DNA from: Bosea vaviloviae
GTDB taxonomy: Bacteria > Pseudomonadota > Alphaproteobacteria > Rhizobiales > Beijerinckiaceae
NCBI RefSeq assembly: GCF_001741865.1
Contig: NZ_CP017147.1
Span: 1,665,001 to 1,729,000 of the forward strand
Length of the DNA stretch: 64,000 bases
Direction of reading: 5' to 3'
In this document: one piece after another, positions 35,677-44,718 of the stretch
How the letters are laid out: every line of letters begins with the position of its first letter
Position numbering within the stretch: the stretch's first letter is position 1
The notes under the pieces: generated by a model
Database searches by the model: none
The model's input: the letters and a program-made list of their open reading frames with translations, nothing else
What the model was told of the DNA's origin: nothing
Made by a program: the position numbers and the translations under genes

Positions 35677-36579
35677 TCAGATGACGCGGCGCGGATCGAG
35701 CGCGTCGCGCAGGCCGTCGCCGATGAAGTTGATCGAGAGCACGGTGAGGAAGATCGCGGCACCCGGGAACAGAGCCCAGTGCGGGGCGGAATCGAGATGA
35801 TCCTTGGCGTCGAAGAGCAGGCGTCCCCAGGTCGGGATGTCGGGCGGGAAGCCAAGCCCGAGGAAGGAGAGCGTCGATTCCGCGATGATCGCCGAGGAAA
35901 CCTCGATGGTCGCCGCCACGATCACGGGGCCGAGCGCGTTCGGCAGGATGTGGTGGACCATCTGCCGGAACCGGGTCGCGCCCTGGGCGCGCGCCGCCTC
36001 GACGAACTCCTTCTCGCGCAGCGACATGAACTGGGCGCGCACCAGCCGCGCCACCGGCATCCATTTCAGCCCGCCGATGACGATGACGATCAGCACGAAG
36101 ACACCGCCCTCGACGCCGAAGGCCGCCTTGAGCTGCTCGCGGAAGAGATAGATCACGAGCAGCAGCAGCGGCAGCTGCGGCAGCGACAGGAACAGGTCGG
36201 TCACCCACATCAGGAAGGAATCGACATAGCGGCGCGACATGCCCGCCAGCGCGCCGATGACGACGCCGACGAAGGTGGCGACGAACATCGCCGCGAGACC
36301 GACGGCGAGCGAGATGCGGCCGCCATAGATCATCCGCGCCAGAATGTCCTGGCCAAGGTCGTCGGTCCCGAAGGGATGAGCCCAGGACGGGGTCTGGAGC
36401 TGGGCCGAGAAGTCGATCTCGTTGATCGCAATCGGCCAGAGCCAGGGGCCGATGACGACGCCGAGCACCAATATGGCGAGCACGACCGAGCTCGCCATGG
36501 CGAGCTTGTGGCGACGGAAACGCCGCCAGGTCTCGCGCCCCGGCGAGACCGCAGCGCTCGTTTTCGCCGCCACCACCAT
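35677..36579 (-). CDS. Dipeptide/oligopeptide ABC transporter permease (DppC/OppC type)
   Basis: About 300 aa from the Met at 36577-36579, 4 nt after the upstream stop; an ATG at 36618 (13 residues longer) is the alternative. Inner-membrane permease with six predicted segments. FGTDDLGQDILARMIYG is the conserved N-terminal DppC block and the EAA coupling loop is EFVEAARAQGATRFRQMV. It ends FIGDGLRDALDPRRVI, as DppC proteins do. Confidence 0.92.
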   Translation of the reverse strand: MVVAAKTSAAVSPGRETWRRFRRHKLAMASSVVLAILVLGVVIGPWLWPIAINEIDFSAQLQTPSWAHPFGTDDLGQDILARMIYGGRISLAVGLAAMFVATFVGVVIGALAGMSRRYVDSFLMWVTDLFLSLPQLPLLLLVIYLFREQLKAAFGVEGGVFVLIVIVIGGLKWMPVARLVRAQFMSLREKEFVEAARAQGATRFRQMVHHILPNALGPVIVAATIEVSSAIIAESTLSFLGLGFPPDIPTWGRLLFDAKDHLDSAPHWALFPGAAIFLTVLSINFIGDGLRDALDPRRVI

Positions 36580-36583
36580 GGGT

Positions 36584-37543
36584 TCAGCTGAAGGAGATGC
36601 GAGGGTCGAGCCAGCCATAAAGAATATCCGCGATGAGATTGAAGATGACGACGAGGCAGGCGAAGACGAAGGTCACGGCCATGATCACCGGTGTGTCGTT
36701 GGCGAGGATCGCGTCGATCAGCAGTGAGCCGATGCCTGGAATGCGAAAGATCTGTTCGGTGACGATGGCGCCGCCGAACACGGCCGGCATCTGCAGGGCG
36801 ACAAGCGTGACGACCGGGATCAGCGCATTGCGTGTGATGTGGCGAAGCGTCACGTTCCTCTCGCTCAGGCCCTTGGCGCGGGCGGTGGTGACGTAATCCA
36901 GCCGGATGACGTCGAGCACCGCCGAGCGCACATAGCGCGTGTAGGAGGCCGCCTGGAACAGGCCGAGCACCATGATCGGCATGATCGCCTGGCGGAACAT
37001 CTCCCAATACCAGCGCCAGCCCGTGGCGGCGATGTCGGAGCGGTACACGAAGGGGAACCAGTCCAGCGCCACCGAGAAGACCAGGATGAAGAGCAGGCCG
37101 GTGAAGAAGGTCGGCAGCGAGAAGCCGACGAAGGCCAGCGTGTTGGCGATCTGGTCGAACACGGAATAGGGCCGCGTCGCGGCATAGATGCCGACGGGCA
37201 GCGCGATCAGCAGCGCCAGGATCTGCGAGGAACCGACGACGAAGAGGGTGGTCGGCACGCGCTGCAGGATCAGCTTGTCGACATTGATGCGGCTGGCGAA
37301 GGAAAAGCCCCAGTCGCCCTGCATCATCGCTGTCAGCCAGCGCAGATAGCGCACCATGATCGGGTCGTTGAGGCCGAAGCTGGCGCGCAGCGCCTCGCGC
37401 ACCTCAGGCGGCACGTTCGGATTGGTCGCCATTTCCGAGAACGGATCGCCCGGCGCCATCGCGAGCACCGTGAACAGGATCACGCTGATGCCGAGCAGGC
37501 TGGGAATGGCGATCAACAGGCGCCGGAGCAGATAACTGGCCAT
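36584..37543 (-). CDS. Dipeptide/oligopeptide ABC transporter permease (DppB/OppB type)
   Basis: 319 aa from the ATG at 37541-37543; the frame runs back to 37606 but those residues are unlike any DppB start. MASYLLRRLLIAIPSLLGI is the classical N-terminal segment. The EAA loop is YVTTARAKGLSERNVTLRH and EQIFRIPGIGSLLIDAI is the DppB C-terminal hallmark. First permease of the operon, separated from the binding-protein gene by a strong hairpin. Confidence 0.93.
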   Translation of the reverse strand: MASYLLRRLLIAIPSLLGISVILFTVLAMAPGDPFSEMATNPNVPPEVREALRASFGLNDPIMVRYLRWLTAMMQGDWGFSFASRINVDKLILQRVPTTLFVVGSSQILALLIALPVGIYAATRPYSVFDQIANTLAFVGFSLPTFFTGLLFILVFSVALDWFPFVYRSDIAATGWRWYWEMFRQAIMPIMVLGLFQAASYTRYVRSAVLDVIRLDYVTTARAKGLSERNVTLRHITRNALIPVVTLVALQMPAVFGGAIVTEQIFRIPGIGSLLIDAILANDTPVIMAVTFVFACLVVIFNLIADILYGWLDPRISFS

Positions 37544-37590
37544 GAAATGGTCTCTGTGAGCACGCGGTTGGCCCGCGGACGAAAATGGCT

Positions 37591-37627
37591 CGCCGCCTGC
37601 AGGCACGGCTTATGCCTGCAGGCGGCG
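37591..37627. repeat. Perfect 15-nt inverted repeat between binding-protein and permease genes
   Basis: CGCCGCCTGCAGGCA and TGCCTGCAGGCGGCG around the 7-nt loop CGGCTTA. No T-run follows on the operon strand, so it is unlikely to be a full terminator. In this position it may protect the upstream binding-protein message or partly attenuate the permease genes. Confidence 0.85.
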
Positions 37628-37670
37628 AACAGGCCTTCACGAAGCGCTAGCTCCGCGAAGGACCAGGGTC

Positions 37671-39461
37671 TCAGCTACGATACCAGGCCGCGAGGTTCCA
37701 GGTGTCGACGTCCCAGCCGCTGTGATCATGCACGAGATTATGCACGGACGCGGCGACGCGTGTGCGCGACAGTAGCGGCAGGATCACATTCGCCTCGCAG
37801 AAGATCTCGTTGACCTTGATCAGCAGCGCGGCGCGCTTGACCGGATCGAGCTCCTTCTGGGCGGCCTTGTAGGCCTCGTCGGCAGCCGGGTCGGAATAGC
37901 GCGAGACGTTGCGGCCCAGCCATTTGTTCTCCTTGTTGGCGATTTCCCAGGAGAGGAACTGCTGGAGGAAGCGCTCCGGATCGGGCTGCGGCTGCGTCGT
38001 GGTGTACATCTCGATGTCGACATAGAGCTTGGTGTAGGTGTCGGGATTGGCGACGTCCGACGAGAAGAACACCGAGGCCGTGACCGACTTCAGCTCCAGA
38101 TCGATGCCGGCGCGCTGGCAGGCCTGCTTGATGATGGCCTGGGTCTTCTGGCGCGGGGCGTTGATCGAGGTCTGGTAGACGTATTTCAGCTTCTTGCCAT
38201 CCTTTTCACGGATGCCGTCCGCGCCGCGCTTATAGCCCGCGTCGTCGAGGATCTTGTTGGCCTTGTCGACGCTGAACTCGTATTTGAGCTTCTGCGACTT
38301 AAACTGGGCCGGTGCGTTGACGAAGCTCGCGGTGGCGATGCCGCCGCGGCCATAGATGAACTTCTGGATCGAGTCGCGGTCGATCAGCAGGTTGATCGCT
38401 TCGCGCACCTTCGGGTCCGTCAGCGTCGGGTGCTTGGTCTTGATGCTGGAGCGCTCGCCATCGACCTCTGTCCACGGATCGGTGGTGTTGAGGATGATGA
38501 ACTCGACATCGCCGGATACGACGGCGCTGATCTTGCCGCGGCCGCCGGTCTCCATGCGCTTGAGGACCTCGTCCTCGACCTGCAGGTTCCAGGCATAGTC
38601 GAATTCGCCGGTCTGCAGCACGGCGCGCGCCGCCGAGACCGCGTCACCGCCACCCTTGACCTCGAGCGTGTCGAAATGCGGCTGGTTCTTGACGTGATAG
38701 TCGGTGAAGCGCTCGCCGGTAAGGATGTCGCCGGGCTTGAAGTCGACGAACTTGTAGGGGCCGGTGCCGACGGGCTTGAGATTGGCCGGCGCGTCGCGCG
38801 ACTTGGCGCCGACATAATCGGCGAAATGATGCTTCGGCAGGATCTGGCCGGCGACGCCGACGAAGGGGTCGGCCCAGAACGGCGTCGACTCCTTGAAGAT
38901 GACCTTGATGGTCAGGTCGTCGATCTTCTGGACCGTGATGTCCTTGTAGGAGCCGGTGGTGTAGGCGGCGGTCGCCGGGTCCTTGGCGTATTCCCAGGTG
39001 AAGATGACGTCATCGGCCGTGAACGGCTTGCCGTCATGCCACTTCACGCCAGGCTTCAGCTTCCAGGTCACTTCCTTGCCGTCGGCGGAAAGACCGCCAT
39101 TGGCCTTGGTCGGAGTCTCGGCTGCGAGCTGCGGGATCAGGTTGCCCTCCTTGTCCCAGCCGGCAAGCGGCTCGAAGAAGATGCGCGAGGCGATCTGGTC
39201 CTTGGTGCCCGAGGCGAAATGCGGGTTCAGCAGCGTCGGGGCCTGCCAGAGCAGGATCTTGAGCGGCCCGCCGCCGCCGGCCTTGCTCGGCTTGTATTCA
39301 ATGGTGGCGTTCTGCGCCATCGCGACGCCGTTGAATCCAAGCAGCTGGTTCGCGAAGGGAGCTGCCAGGCCGACAGCGGCCGCCTTCTTGATGAAGGATC
39401 GCCGCGACAGGGTACCAGTTTTGACCCCTTCGATCAGTCGTCGCAGATCATGATCTTTCAT
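37671..39461 (-). CDS. Peptide ABC transporter substrate-binding protein (SBP_bac_5), Tat-exported
   Basis: 596 aa from the ATG at 39459-39461, which has a perfect GGAGG 6 nt upstream; this rules out the Met six codons earlier. The N-terminus carries a twin-arginine signal, LSRRSFIKKAAAVGLAAPFA, with the mature protein starting after VAMAQ. Family features include KPGVKWHDGKPFTADDVIFT, PVGTGPYKFVDFKPGD and the C-terminal NAKENKW-like region. Binds a peptide or related solute in the periplasm. Length is somewhat above the usual 530, as in DppA-like proteins of Rhizobiales. First gene of the operon. Confidence 0.94.
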   Translation of the reverse strand: MKDHDLRRLIEGVKTGTLSRRSFIKKAAAVGLAAPFANQLLGFNGVAMAQNATIEYKPSKAGGGGPLKILLWQAPTLLNPHFASGTKDQIASRIFFEPLAGWDKEGNLIPQLAAETPTKANGGLSADGKEVTWKLKPGVKWHDGKPFTADDVIFTWEYAKDPATAAYTTGSYKDITVQKIDDLTIKVIFKESTPFWADPFVGVAGQILPKHHFADYVGAKSRDAPANLKPVGTGPYKFVDFKPGDILTGERFTDYHVKNQPHFDTLEVKGGGDAVSAARAVLQTGEFDYAWNLQVEDEVLKRMETGGRGKISAVVSGDVEFIILNTTDPWTEVDGERSSIKTKHPTLTDPKVREAINLLIDRDSIQKFIYGRGGIATASFVNAPAQFKSQKLKYEFSVDKANKILDDAGYKRGADGIREKDGKKLKYVYQTSINAPRQKTQAIIKQACQRAGIDLELKSVTASVFFSSDVANPDTYTKLYVDIEMYTTTQPQPDPERFLQQFLSWEIANKENKWLGRNVSRYSDPAADEAYKAAQKELDPVKRAALLIKVNEIFCEANVILPLLSRTRVAASVHNLVHDHSGWDVDTWNLAAWYRS

Positions 39462-39620
39462 TCGTAACCTCCACTTCAAGCGACAAGAATCGACAGGCGG
39501 CGCTTACCGCGCCGCTCTTTCCCCGATTGCCCTGAGCAAGGCATGTGCCAATCGATGCGTCAACCGTGCAGCGCAGCGGCGGATGTGGAGGATGCCGCCA
39601 TTGCGCGGCGCGCGCGAGTC

Positions 39621-39626
39621 ATTATA
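39621..39626 (-). promoter_or_regulatory. Possible -10 element for the peptide transporter operon
   Basis: The minus strand reads TATAAT, a perfect sigma-70 -10 hexamer, about 160 nt upstream of the binding-protein start codon. A weak TAACGT lies 18 nt further upstream. The match is short and the -35 is poor, so this is tentative. Confidence 0.3.
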
Positions 39627-39683
39627 AGCGCGGAACGCCGCAATACGTTAGCGATCGGCTCAGGAAACGCAATTTTATGCCGT

Positions 39684-40547
39684 TCAATCCGTGAAGACGA
39701 CGGTCTTCTTGCCATTGAGGATGACGCGATCCTCCAAATGATGGAGGACGGCGCGGGCCAGCACGCGCCGCTCGATGTCGCGGCCCTTGCGGACGAGATC
39801 GTCGGGCGTGTCGCGATGCGAGATGCGCTCGACGTCCTGCTCGATAATTGGGCCTTCATCGAGATCGGGCGTGACGTAATGCGCCGTCGCCCCGATCAGC
39901 TTCACGCCGCGCTCATGGGCCTGGTGATAGGGCTTGGCGCCCTTGAAGCCGGGCAGGAAGGAGTGATGAATATTGATGCAGCGACCGAGAAGCTTGGCCG
40001 AGAAACCGTCAGACAGGATCTGCATATAGCGCGCGAGCACCACAAGATCGGTCCTGGTTTCCTGGACCAAGCGCCAGATTTCGGCCTCCTGTTCCATCTT
40101 GGTCTGGCGCGTCACCGGCAAGTGATGGAACGGCAAATCGCCGATATCGGTCGAGGCGATGCTGTCGCGGCCGTGATTTGAGACGATGCCGGTGATCTCC
40201 ATCGGAAATTCGCCGATGCGCCAGCGATAGAGCAAATCGGCCAGGCAATGGTCGAATTTCGAAACCAGCAGCATGACGCGCTTCCTCGCTCCGCGCTCGC
40301 GCAGCGTGAAGGCCATGCCGAAGCGCTTGGCCAATTCGTCGACCGAGGCGGCGATCACTGCGGGCTCTTGCCCGTCCTCGAGACGGTTGAAGACGACGCG
40401 CATGAAGAAGCGGCCGGTCTCGGTGTCGTCGAATTGCTGGGCGTCCAGGATGTTGCAACCGGCCTCGAACAGCAGGGTCGAGACGGCGGCGACGATGCCG
40501 GGGCGGTCCGGGCAGGAGAGGGTGAGGATCGCGGTACGGTCGAGCAT
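39684..40547 (-). CDS. purU: Formyltetrahydrofolate deformylase
   Basis: Hydrolyses 10-formyl-THF to formate and THF. 287 aa from the ATG at 40545-40547; the longer frame back to 41024 overlaps soxG and is not used. An N-terminal ACT domain ([20 protein letters not shown]) is followed by the formyltransferase fold: [28 protein letters not shown] with the catalytic His, and [19 protein letters not shown] with the catalytic Asp. It follows the sarcosine oxidase genes, as in many Proteobacteria, where it recycles folate loaded with the one-carbon unit from sarcosine. Confidence 0.96.
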   Translation of the reverse strand: MLDRTAILTLSCPDRPGIVAAVSTLLFEAGCNILDAQQFDDTETGRFFMRVVFNRLEDGQEPAVIAASVDELAKRFGMAFTLRERGARKRVMLLVSKFDHCLADLLYRWRIGEFPMEITGIVSNHGRDSIASTDIGDLPFHHLPVTRQTKMEQEAEIWRLVQETRTDLVVLARYMQILSDGFSAKLLGRCINIHHSFLPGFKGAKPYHQAHERGVKLIGATAHYVTPDLDEGPIIEQDVERISHRDTPDDLVRKGRDIERRVLARAVLHHLEDRVILNGKKTVVFTD

Positions 40548-40645
40548 GATTGACGCCGCCGGGGAGGCGGCCCTTAAAATCGAAACAGGAATGGCAAGAA
40601 CAGGAATGGCAAGAGGTGAGGCGGGCTGCGCGCGACGCGCTGCGC

Positions 40646-41308
40646 TCAACCTCGTCCGTTGGCGCAATCTCTTGCGAGCGTGACCTGGCAGCCGAACTCG
40701 GCTGCTGAAGCCGAGAACCAGGACCAGAAACTGCCCGCCATGCTGCGCGCGACCATGAACTCGAAAACCGCCCCATTGGGACCGTCCTCGGCCCGCCAGA
40801 GATGCACACCGATATGAGCGATGCTTGTCAAGGCGGCGCTGCCGACCGGGAAGGCGGATGGATGCAGGTCGATCATGCAGCCCTTGGCCAGCGCGGCGCG
40901 GATTCTGCCGCCCGACAGGGTCAAGACGGCGCGCCCGTCGCTCTGGTCGGCGATAGCGGCCAGCCCTGACAGCGCCTGAAGATCGTCGGCGAAACCGGCC
41001 CGGTTCTGCGTCACGAGCAGCCATTGGCCCGGGCCAGCCCAGGCCAGCGCGCGGCCGGCCGAGGCGGCCGTCCGAGGCGTGGTCGGCAGGTCGAGCCCGA
41101 AGCGCGTTTTGACCGCCTGGCTCAACGCCGCTTCGCCATCCTCCGGCGCGATCAGGCTGGCGATGCCGAGTCCTTCCCTCGCGGCTGCAATTACGCCCGC
41201 AGGTCCCTTCGCGCCGAATGCGCCCTCGGAGAGGATGCCGGCCCAGGCGCTCCTGGGCGTCCAGCCCGGCTTCATCGCTGCGTCAGACTTCATCGCTGCG
41301 TCAGACAT
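40646..41308 (-). CDS. soxG: Sarcosine oxidase gamma subunit
   Basis: Small subunit of heterotetrameric sarcosine oxidase, 220 aa. [39 protein letters not shown] and [20 protein letters not shown] are the conserved blocks, related to the GcvT-like fold. It overlaps the soxA stop by 8 nt. A tandem 18-nt duplication creates the start [15 protein letters not shown], so three Met codons compete; the first is taken, but the Met at residue 6 or 12 is possible. Part of soxB-soxD-soxA-soxG-purU. Confidence 0.9.
   Translation of the reverse strand: MSDAAMKSDAAMKPGWTPRSAWAGILSEGAFGAKGPAGVIAAAREGLGIASLIAPEDGEAALSQAVKTRFGLDLPTTPRTAASAGRALAWAGPGQWLLVTQNRAGFADDLQALSGLAAIADQSDGRAVLTLSGGRIRAALAKGCMIDLHPSAFPVGSAALTSIAHIGVHLWRAEDGPNGAVFEFMVARSMAGSFWSWFSASAAEFGCQVTLARDCANGRG
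41271..41306. repeat. 18-nt tandem duplication at the soxA/soxG junction
   Basis: Two identical 18-nt units (TTCATCGCTGCGTCAGAC) lie end to end over the soxA stop and the soxG start. On the coding strand they repeat the codons for SDAAMK. The duplication is in frame and extends the soxG N-terminus by six residues. Confidence 0.9.
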
Positions 41309-44285
41309 GCAGGCGCGTTCCTTCGGGATCGACGAAGACGGGCGAGCAGATCTCGACCTCGATATCGCCGTTGCGGACGGGGTCGACCGCGCGGATACGC
41401 TCGCCGATGCGGCTCGCGCCGTTCTTGAGCAGGCCGAGCCCCATCCAGTGCTTCAGGTTTGGCGAATAGGCGACCGAGGTCATGTAGCCCTCGTCATTCT
41501 CCATCGTCGCGGGCCGGCCGAGCGCGATGAAATGCGCTCCGGCGCGCAGTCTCTGGCCGGGATCGACTGCCTTGAAGCCAACGAAGCTCGGCCGTTCCGC
41601 TTCGACCAGCGCCTCGCGCCTGGCCATGACGCGCCCGATATAGTCCTTTTTCGAGGACATCATCTTGCTGAGGCCGAGATCGCGCGCCGTGGTCTGGCCG
41701 CTGAGCTCGTTGCCGGCGACATGGCCCTTCTCGATGCGCATCACGCCGAGCGCCTCGGTGCCGTAAGCGCAGATGCCATGCGGCTCGCCCGCCGCCATCA
41801 GCGCCCGCATCATCGCATCGCCATGGTCGGCCGGCACGGCGAGCTCATAGGCGAGCTCACCCGAAAATGAGATCCGGAAGAGCCGCGCCGGAATGCCGCC
41901 GCCGACCGTGATCTCCCGTGCCGCGAGATAGGGGAAGGCTTCGTTCGAGATGTCGTGCTGCGGGTCGACCACGCCCTGCAGCGCCTGGCGCGCCTTCGGC
42001 CCGGCGATCGCGGCTTGCGCCCATTGCTCGGAGACCGAGACCATGCGGACCTCGAGCGAGGGCCAGAGCACCTGGTGACAGAATTCGAGATGCTGCATCA
42101 CCTTGCCGGCATTGGCCGTGGTGGTGGTCATCAGGAACTGCGTCTCCGTGAGCCGCGAGGTCGTGCCGTCGTCCATGACGAAGCCGTCCTCGCGCAGCAT
42201 CAGCCCGTAGCGCGCCTTGCCGACAGGCAGGGCCTTCCAGCCATTGATGTAGACGCGCTCCAGGAATTCGGCGGCGTCCGCGCCCTGGATATCGATCTTG
42301 CCCAGCGTCGAGACGTCGCAGAGGCCGATGCCGTTTCGCACCGCCAGAACCTCGCGGTTCACAGTCGTCAGCCAGTCGGTCTCGCCGGGCTTGGGATAGT
42401 ATTGCGCCCGCATCCAGGCGCCGCTCTCGACGAAGACCGCGCCCTGGTCCTGCGACCATTGATGCGTCGGAGCGAGCCGTGTCGGCCTGAAGTCGCGGCC
42501 ACGATGATGGCCGCCGAGCGCGCCGATCGCCACTGGCGTATAAGGCGGGCGGAAGATCGTCGTGCCGGTCTCGGGGATGGTCTTGGCCGTGAGCTCGGCC
42601 ATGATCGCGAGGCCAGCGATGTTGGAGGTCTTGCCCTGGTCGGTCGCCATGCCCAGCGTGGTGTAGCGCTTGAGATGCTCGACCGGCTTGAAGCCTTCGC
42701 GCGCGGCGAGCTCGACATCCTTGTCGGTGACGTCGTTCTGGAAATCGACGAAGGCTTTGCCTTTGCCGTCCTTGACGCGCCAGACGGGCGAGAGCGCGAG
42801 GCCTTCCGGATCGGTCTTCGGCGAGGGCGTCCCGGTTTTCCCGGCAAAACCGCAATCGGTCGCGGCCTCAGCGCCCTGCCGTGCGCCGTCCTCCAGCGCC
42901 TGCGCCAGCGAGAGCCGCCCGGCCGCGCTGCCGGTGACGGAAAGGGCCGCCGGCATCTGGCCCGGCACGAAGGCGTGGATGGCCTCGTCCCAGACCGGTC
43001 GCGTATTCTGGTGCGAAGTCAGATGCAGCGTCGGGTTCCAGCCATTCGAGACCGCTAGCACATCGCAGGCGATGCTCTGCTCGCGCCCCGAAGCGTCCCG
43101 GATGGTGACGCGGTTGAGCGCCCGGCCGCCCGAGGCGCTGCTGACCACGCTCCCCGCGAATACCTGCGCGCCAATCCGGCTTGCCAGTGCCATCAGTCCG
43201 GCATCGATCGTGGCTCGCGGATCGACGATCGCGGCGACCTTCGCTCCGGCCGCCACGAGGTCGCGCATTGTGGTCCAGCCATCGTCGCCGCTGGTGAAGA
43301 CGACAGCCTCGCGCCCCGGCAGCACGCCATAGCGGTTGACGTAGGCGCGCACTGCGCCCGCCAGCATCACGCCGGGCGTGTCGTTGCCGGCGAAGACGAT
43401 TGGCCGCTCGATCGCGCCCGCGGCCAGAATCGCGCGCTTGGCGTTGATGCGCCAGGCGCGCTGGCGCGGCTGATGCGCTGGCGGGACCGGCAGATGGTCG
43501 TTCACACGTTCGACCACGCCATAGATGCCATGGTCGTAGACGCCATAGACCGTGCTGCGCGGCATGATCGTCACATCCGGCAGGCTGGCGAGTTCGGCCA
43601 GCGTCGCTGCGAGCCATTCAGCCGCCGGCCGGCCGTCGATCTCGCGTTTTTCGGCCAGCAAGGCGCCGCCCAGCCGGAAATCCTCGTCGCAGAGGATGAC
43701 GCGCGCGCCGCTGCGCCCCGCGGCCAGCGCGGCGGCAAGGCCTGCCGGCCCTCCGCCGATCACCAGCACGTCGCAGAAGGCGAAGGCCTTCTCGTAATGG
43801 TCGGGATCCTCATGGGTCGCGGCCCGCCCGAGCCCTGCCGCCCGGCGGATCAGCGGCTCGTAGAGCTTCTCCCAGAAGGCCGCCGGCCACATGAAGGTCT
43901 TGTAGTAGAAGCCCGCGACCAGGCCGGCGCCGAAGAGCGAGTTGACCGAAAGCAGGTCGAAGGCGAGCGAGGGCCAGCGGTTCTGGCTGCGCGCCTCCAG
44001 CCCGTGATAAAGCTCGGCGACGGTGGCCCGGGTATTGGGTTCGCGCCTTGCGCCGGCGCGCAGCTCGACCAGCGCATTGGGCTCCTCGGCCCCGGCCGAA
44101 AGGATGCCGCGCGGGCGATGGTATTTGAACGAGCGGCCGACTAGCCGGACGCCATTCGCCAGGAGAGCCGAGGCCAGCGTGTCGCCGGCGTAGCCTTCGT
44201 AGCGCTTGCCGTCGAAACGGAAGGATTGCGCCTGCGTGCGGTCGATCAGCCCGCCAGTGCCGAGACGGAAGGGTTGCGTGCTCAT
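41301..44285 (-). CDS. soxA: Sarcosine oxidase alpha subunit
   Basis: 994 aa, the usual length. Order of domains: an N-terminal 2Fe-2S-ferredoxin-like region (SFRFDGKRYEGYAGDTLASA), the NAD-binding domain (DVLVIGGGPAGLAAALAAGR, then VILCDEDFRLGG), and a C-terminal aminomethyltransferase (GcvT-like) folate-binding domain (about residues 600-990; GLCDVSTLGKIDIQGADAAE, YGTEALGVMRIEKGHVAGNE). In the complex it passes the methylene group from sarcosine oxidation to THF. Overlaps soxD by 4 nt (ATGA) and soxG by 8 nt. Confidence 0.96.
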   Translation of the reverse strand: MSTQPFRLGTGGLIDRTQAQSFRFDGKRYEGYAGDTLASALLANGVRLVGRSFKYHRPRGILSAGAEEPNALVELRAGARREPNTRATVAELYHGLEARSQNRWPSLAFDLLSVNSLFGAGLVAGFYYKTFMWPAAFWEKLYEPLIRRAAGLGRAATHEDPDHYEKAFAFCDVLVIGGGPAGLAAALAAGRSGARVILCDEDFRLGGALLAEKREIDGRPAAEWLAATLAELASLPDVTIMPRSTVYGVYDHGIYGVVERVNDHLPVPPAHQPRQRAWRINAKRAILAAGAIERPIVFAGNDTPGVMLAGAVRAYVNRYGVLPGREAVVFTSGDDGWTTMRDLVAAGAKVAAIVDPRATIDAGLMALASRIGAQVFAGSVVSSASGGRALNRVTIRDASGREQSIACDVLAVSNGWNPTLHLTSHQNTRPVWDEAIHAFVPGQMPAALSVTGSAAGRLSLAQALEDGARQGAEAATDCGFAGKTGTPSPKTDPEGLALSPVWRVKDGKGKAFVDFQNDVTDKDVELAAREGFKPVEHLKRYTTLGMATDQGKTSNIAGLAIMAELTAKTIPETGTTIFRPPYTPVAIGALGGHHRGRDFRPTRLAPTHQWSQDQGAVFVESGAWMRAQYYPKPGETDWLTTVNREVLAVRNGIGLCDVSTLGKIDIQGADAAEFLERVYINGWKALPVGKARYGLMLREDGFVMDDGTTSRLTETQFLMTTTTANAGKVMQHLEFCHQVLWPSLEVRMVSVSEQWAQAAIAGPKARQALQGVVDPQHDISNEAFPYLAAREITVGGGIPARLFRISFSGELAYELAVPADHGDAMMRALMAAGEPHGICAYGTEALGVMRIEKGHVAGNELSGQTTARDLGLSKMMSSKKDYIGRVMARREALVEAERPSFVGFKAVDPGQRLRAGAHFIALGRPATMENDEGYMTSVAYSPNLKHWMGLGLLKNGASRIGERIRAVDPVRNGDIEVEICSPVFVDPEGTRLHV

Positions 44286-44557
44286 GCCGCGGCTCCAGCC
44301 TTGGTCGGTTTCGCCGGCTCGGCGGCCTCGATCGCGTGGGTCCGGGTGTCGCGCGTCACCACGAGCCAGGCATGGCAGCCGGCGCCGTGATACCAGAGCT
44401 CGCGAAACCGGCCGGCCGGGTTATCGCGCTGATAGACGTATTCGAACATCGCCGCTTCGGTCGCTTCCATCCCGTCGGGACGCTTGGGATTGGCGTCGCC
44501 GAGATAGGTGAATTCCTGGGCGTCGCGGGCGCCGCAATGGGGGCAGGGGATTCGCAT
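44282..44557 (-). CDS. soxD: Sarcosine oxidase delta subunit
   Basis: 91 aa, usual size. MRIPCPHCGARDAQEFTYLG with its CxxC, and later GCHAWLVVTRDTRTH, mark the zinc-binding delta subunit. It sits between soxB and soxA in the standard order and shares the ATGA overlap with soxA. Confidence 0.95.
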   Translation of the reverse strand: MRIPCPHCGARDAQEFTYLGDANPKRPDGMEATEAAMFEYVYQRDNPAGRFRELWYHGAGCHAWLVVTRDTRTHAIEAAEPAKPTKAGAAA

Positions 44558-44599
44558 GGTTCAGACCATCCGGCCGAGGGCGAGGCGCGCGCCAACCGC

Positions 44600-44690
44600 G
44601 TCATGCTCGGCCTTGTCCCGAGCATCCACGTCTTGAACACCGCACGCTCCGAAGGAAGACGTGGATGGTCGGGACAAGCCCGACCATGAC
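44600..44690. repeat. Long dispersed palindrome, family P, copy A
   Basis: Arms of 35 nt (44600-44634 and 44656-44690), beginning GTCATG and ending CATGAC, with three mismatches and a 21-nt loop. Inside are CCACGTCTT/AAGACGTGG and CTTGTCCCGA. The right arm is identical over all 35 nt to that at 54722-54756. It lies between soxB and soxD, where a hairpin could affect the mRNA. Confidence 0.9.
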
Positions 44691-44718
44691 GGAAGAGGAA
44701 GCGTAAGCATCGCGCGCC

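Noticed and set aside
44600..44690. Palindromes as rho-independent terminators or CRISPR units
   Set aside because: They lack a T-run, lie within operons, have imperfect long arms and recur at distant sites, which fits dispersed elements better.
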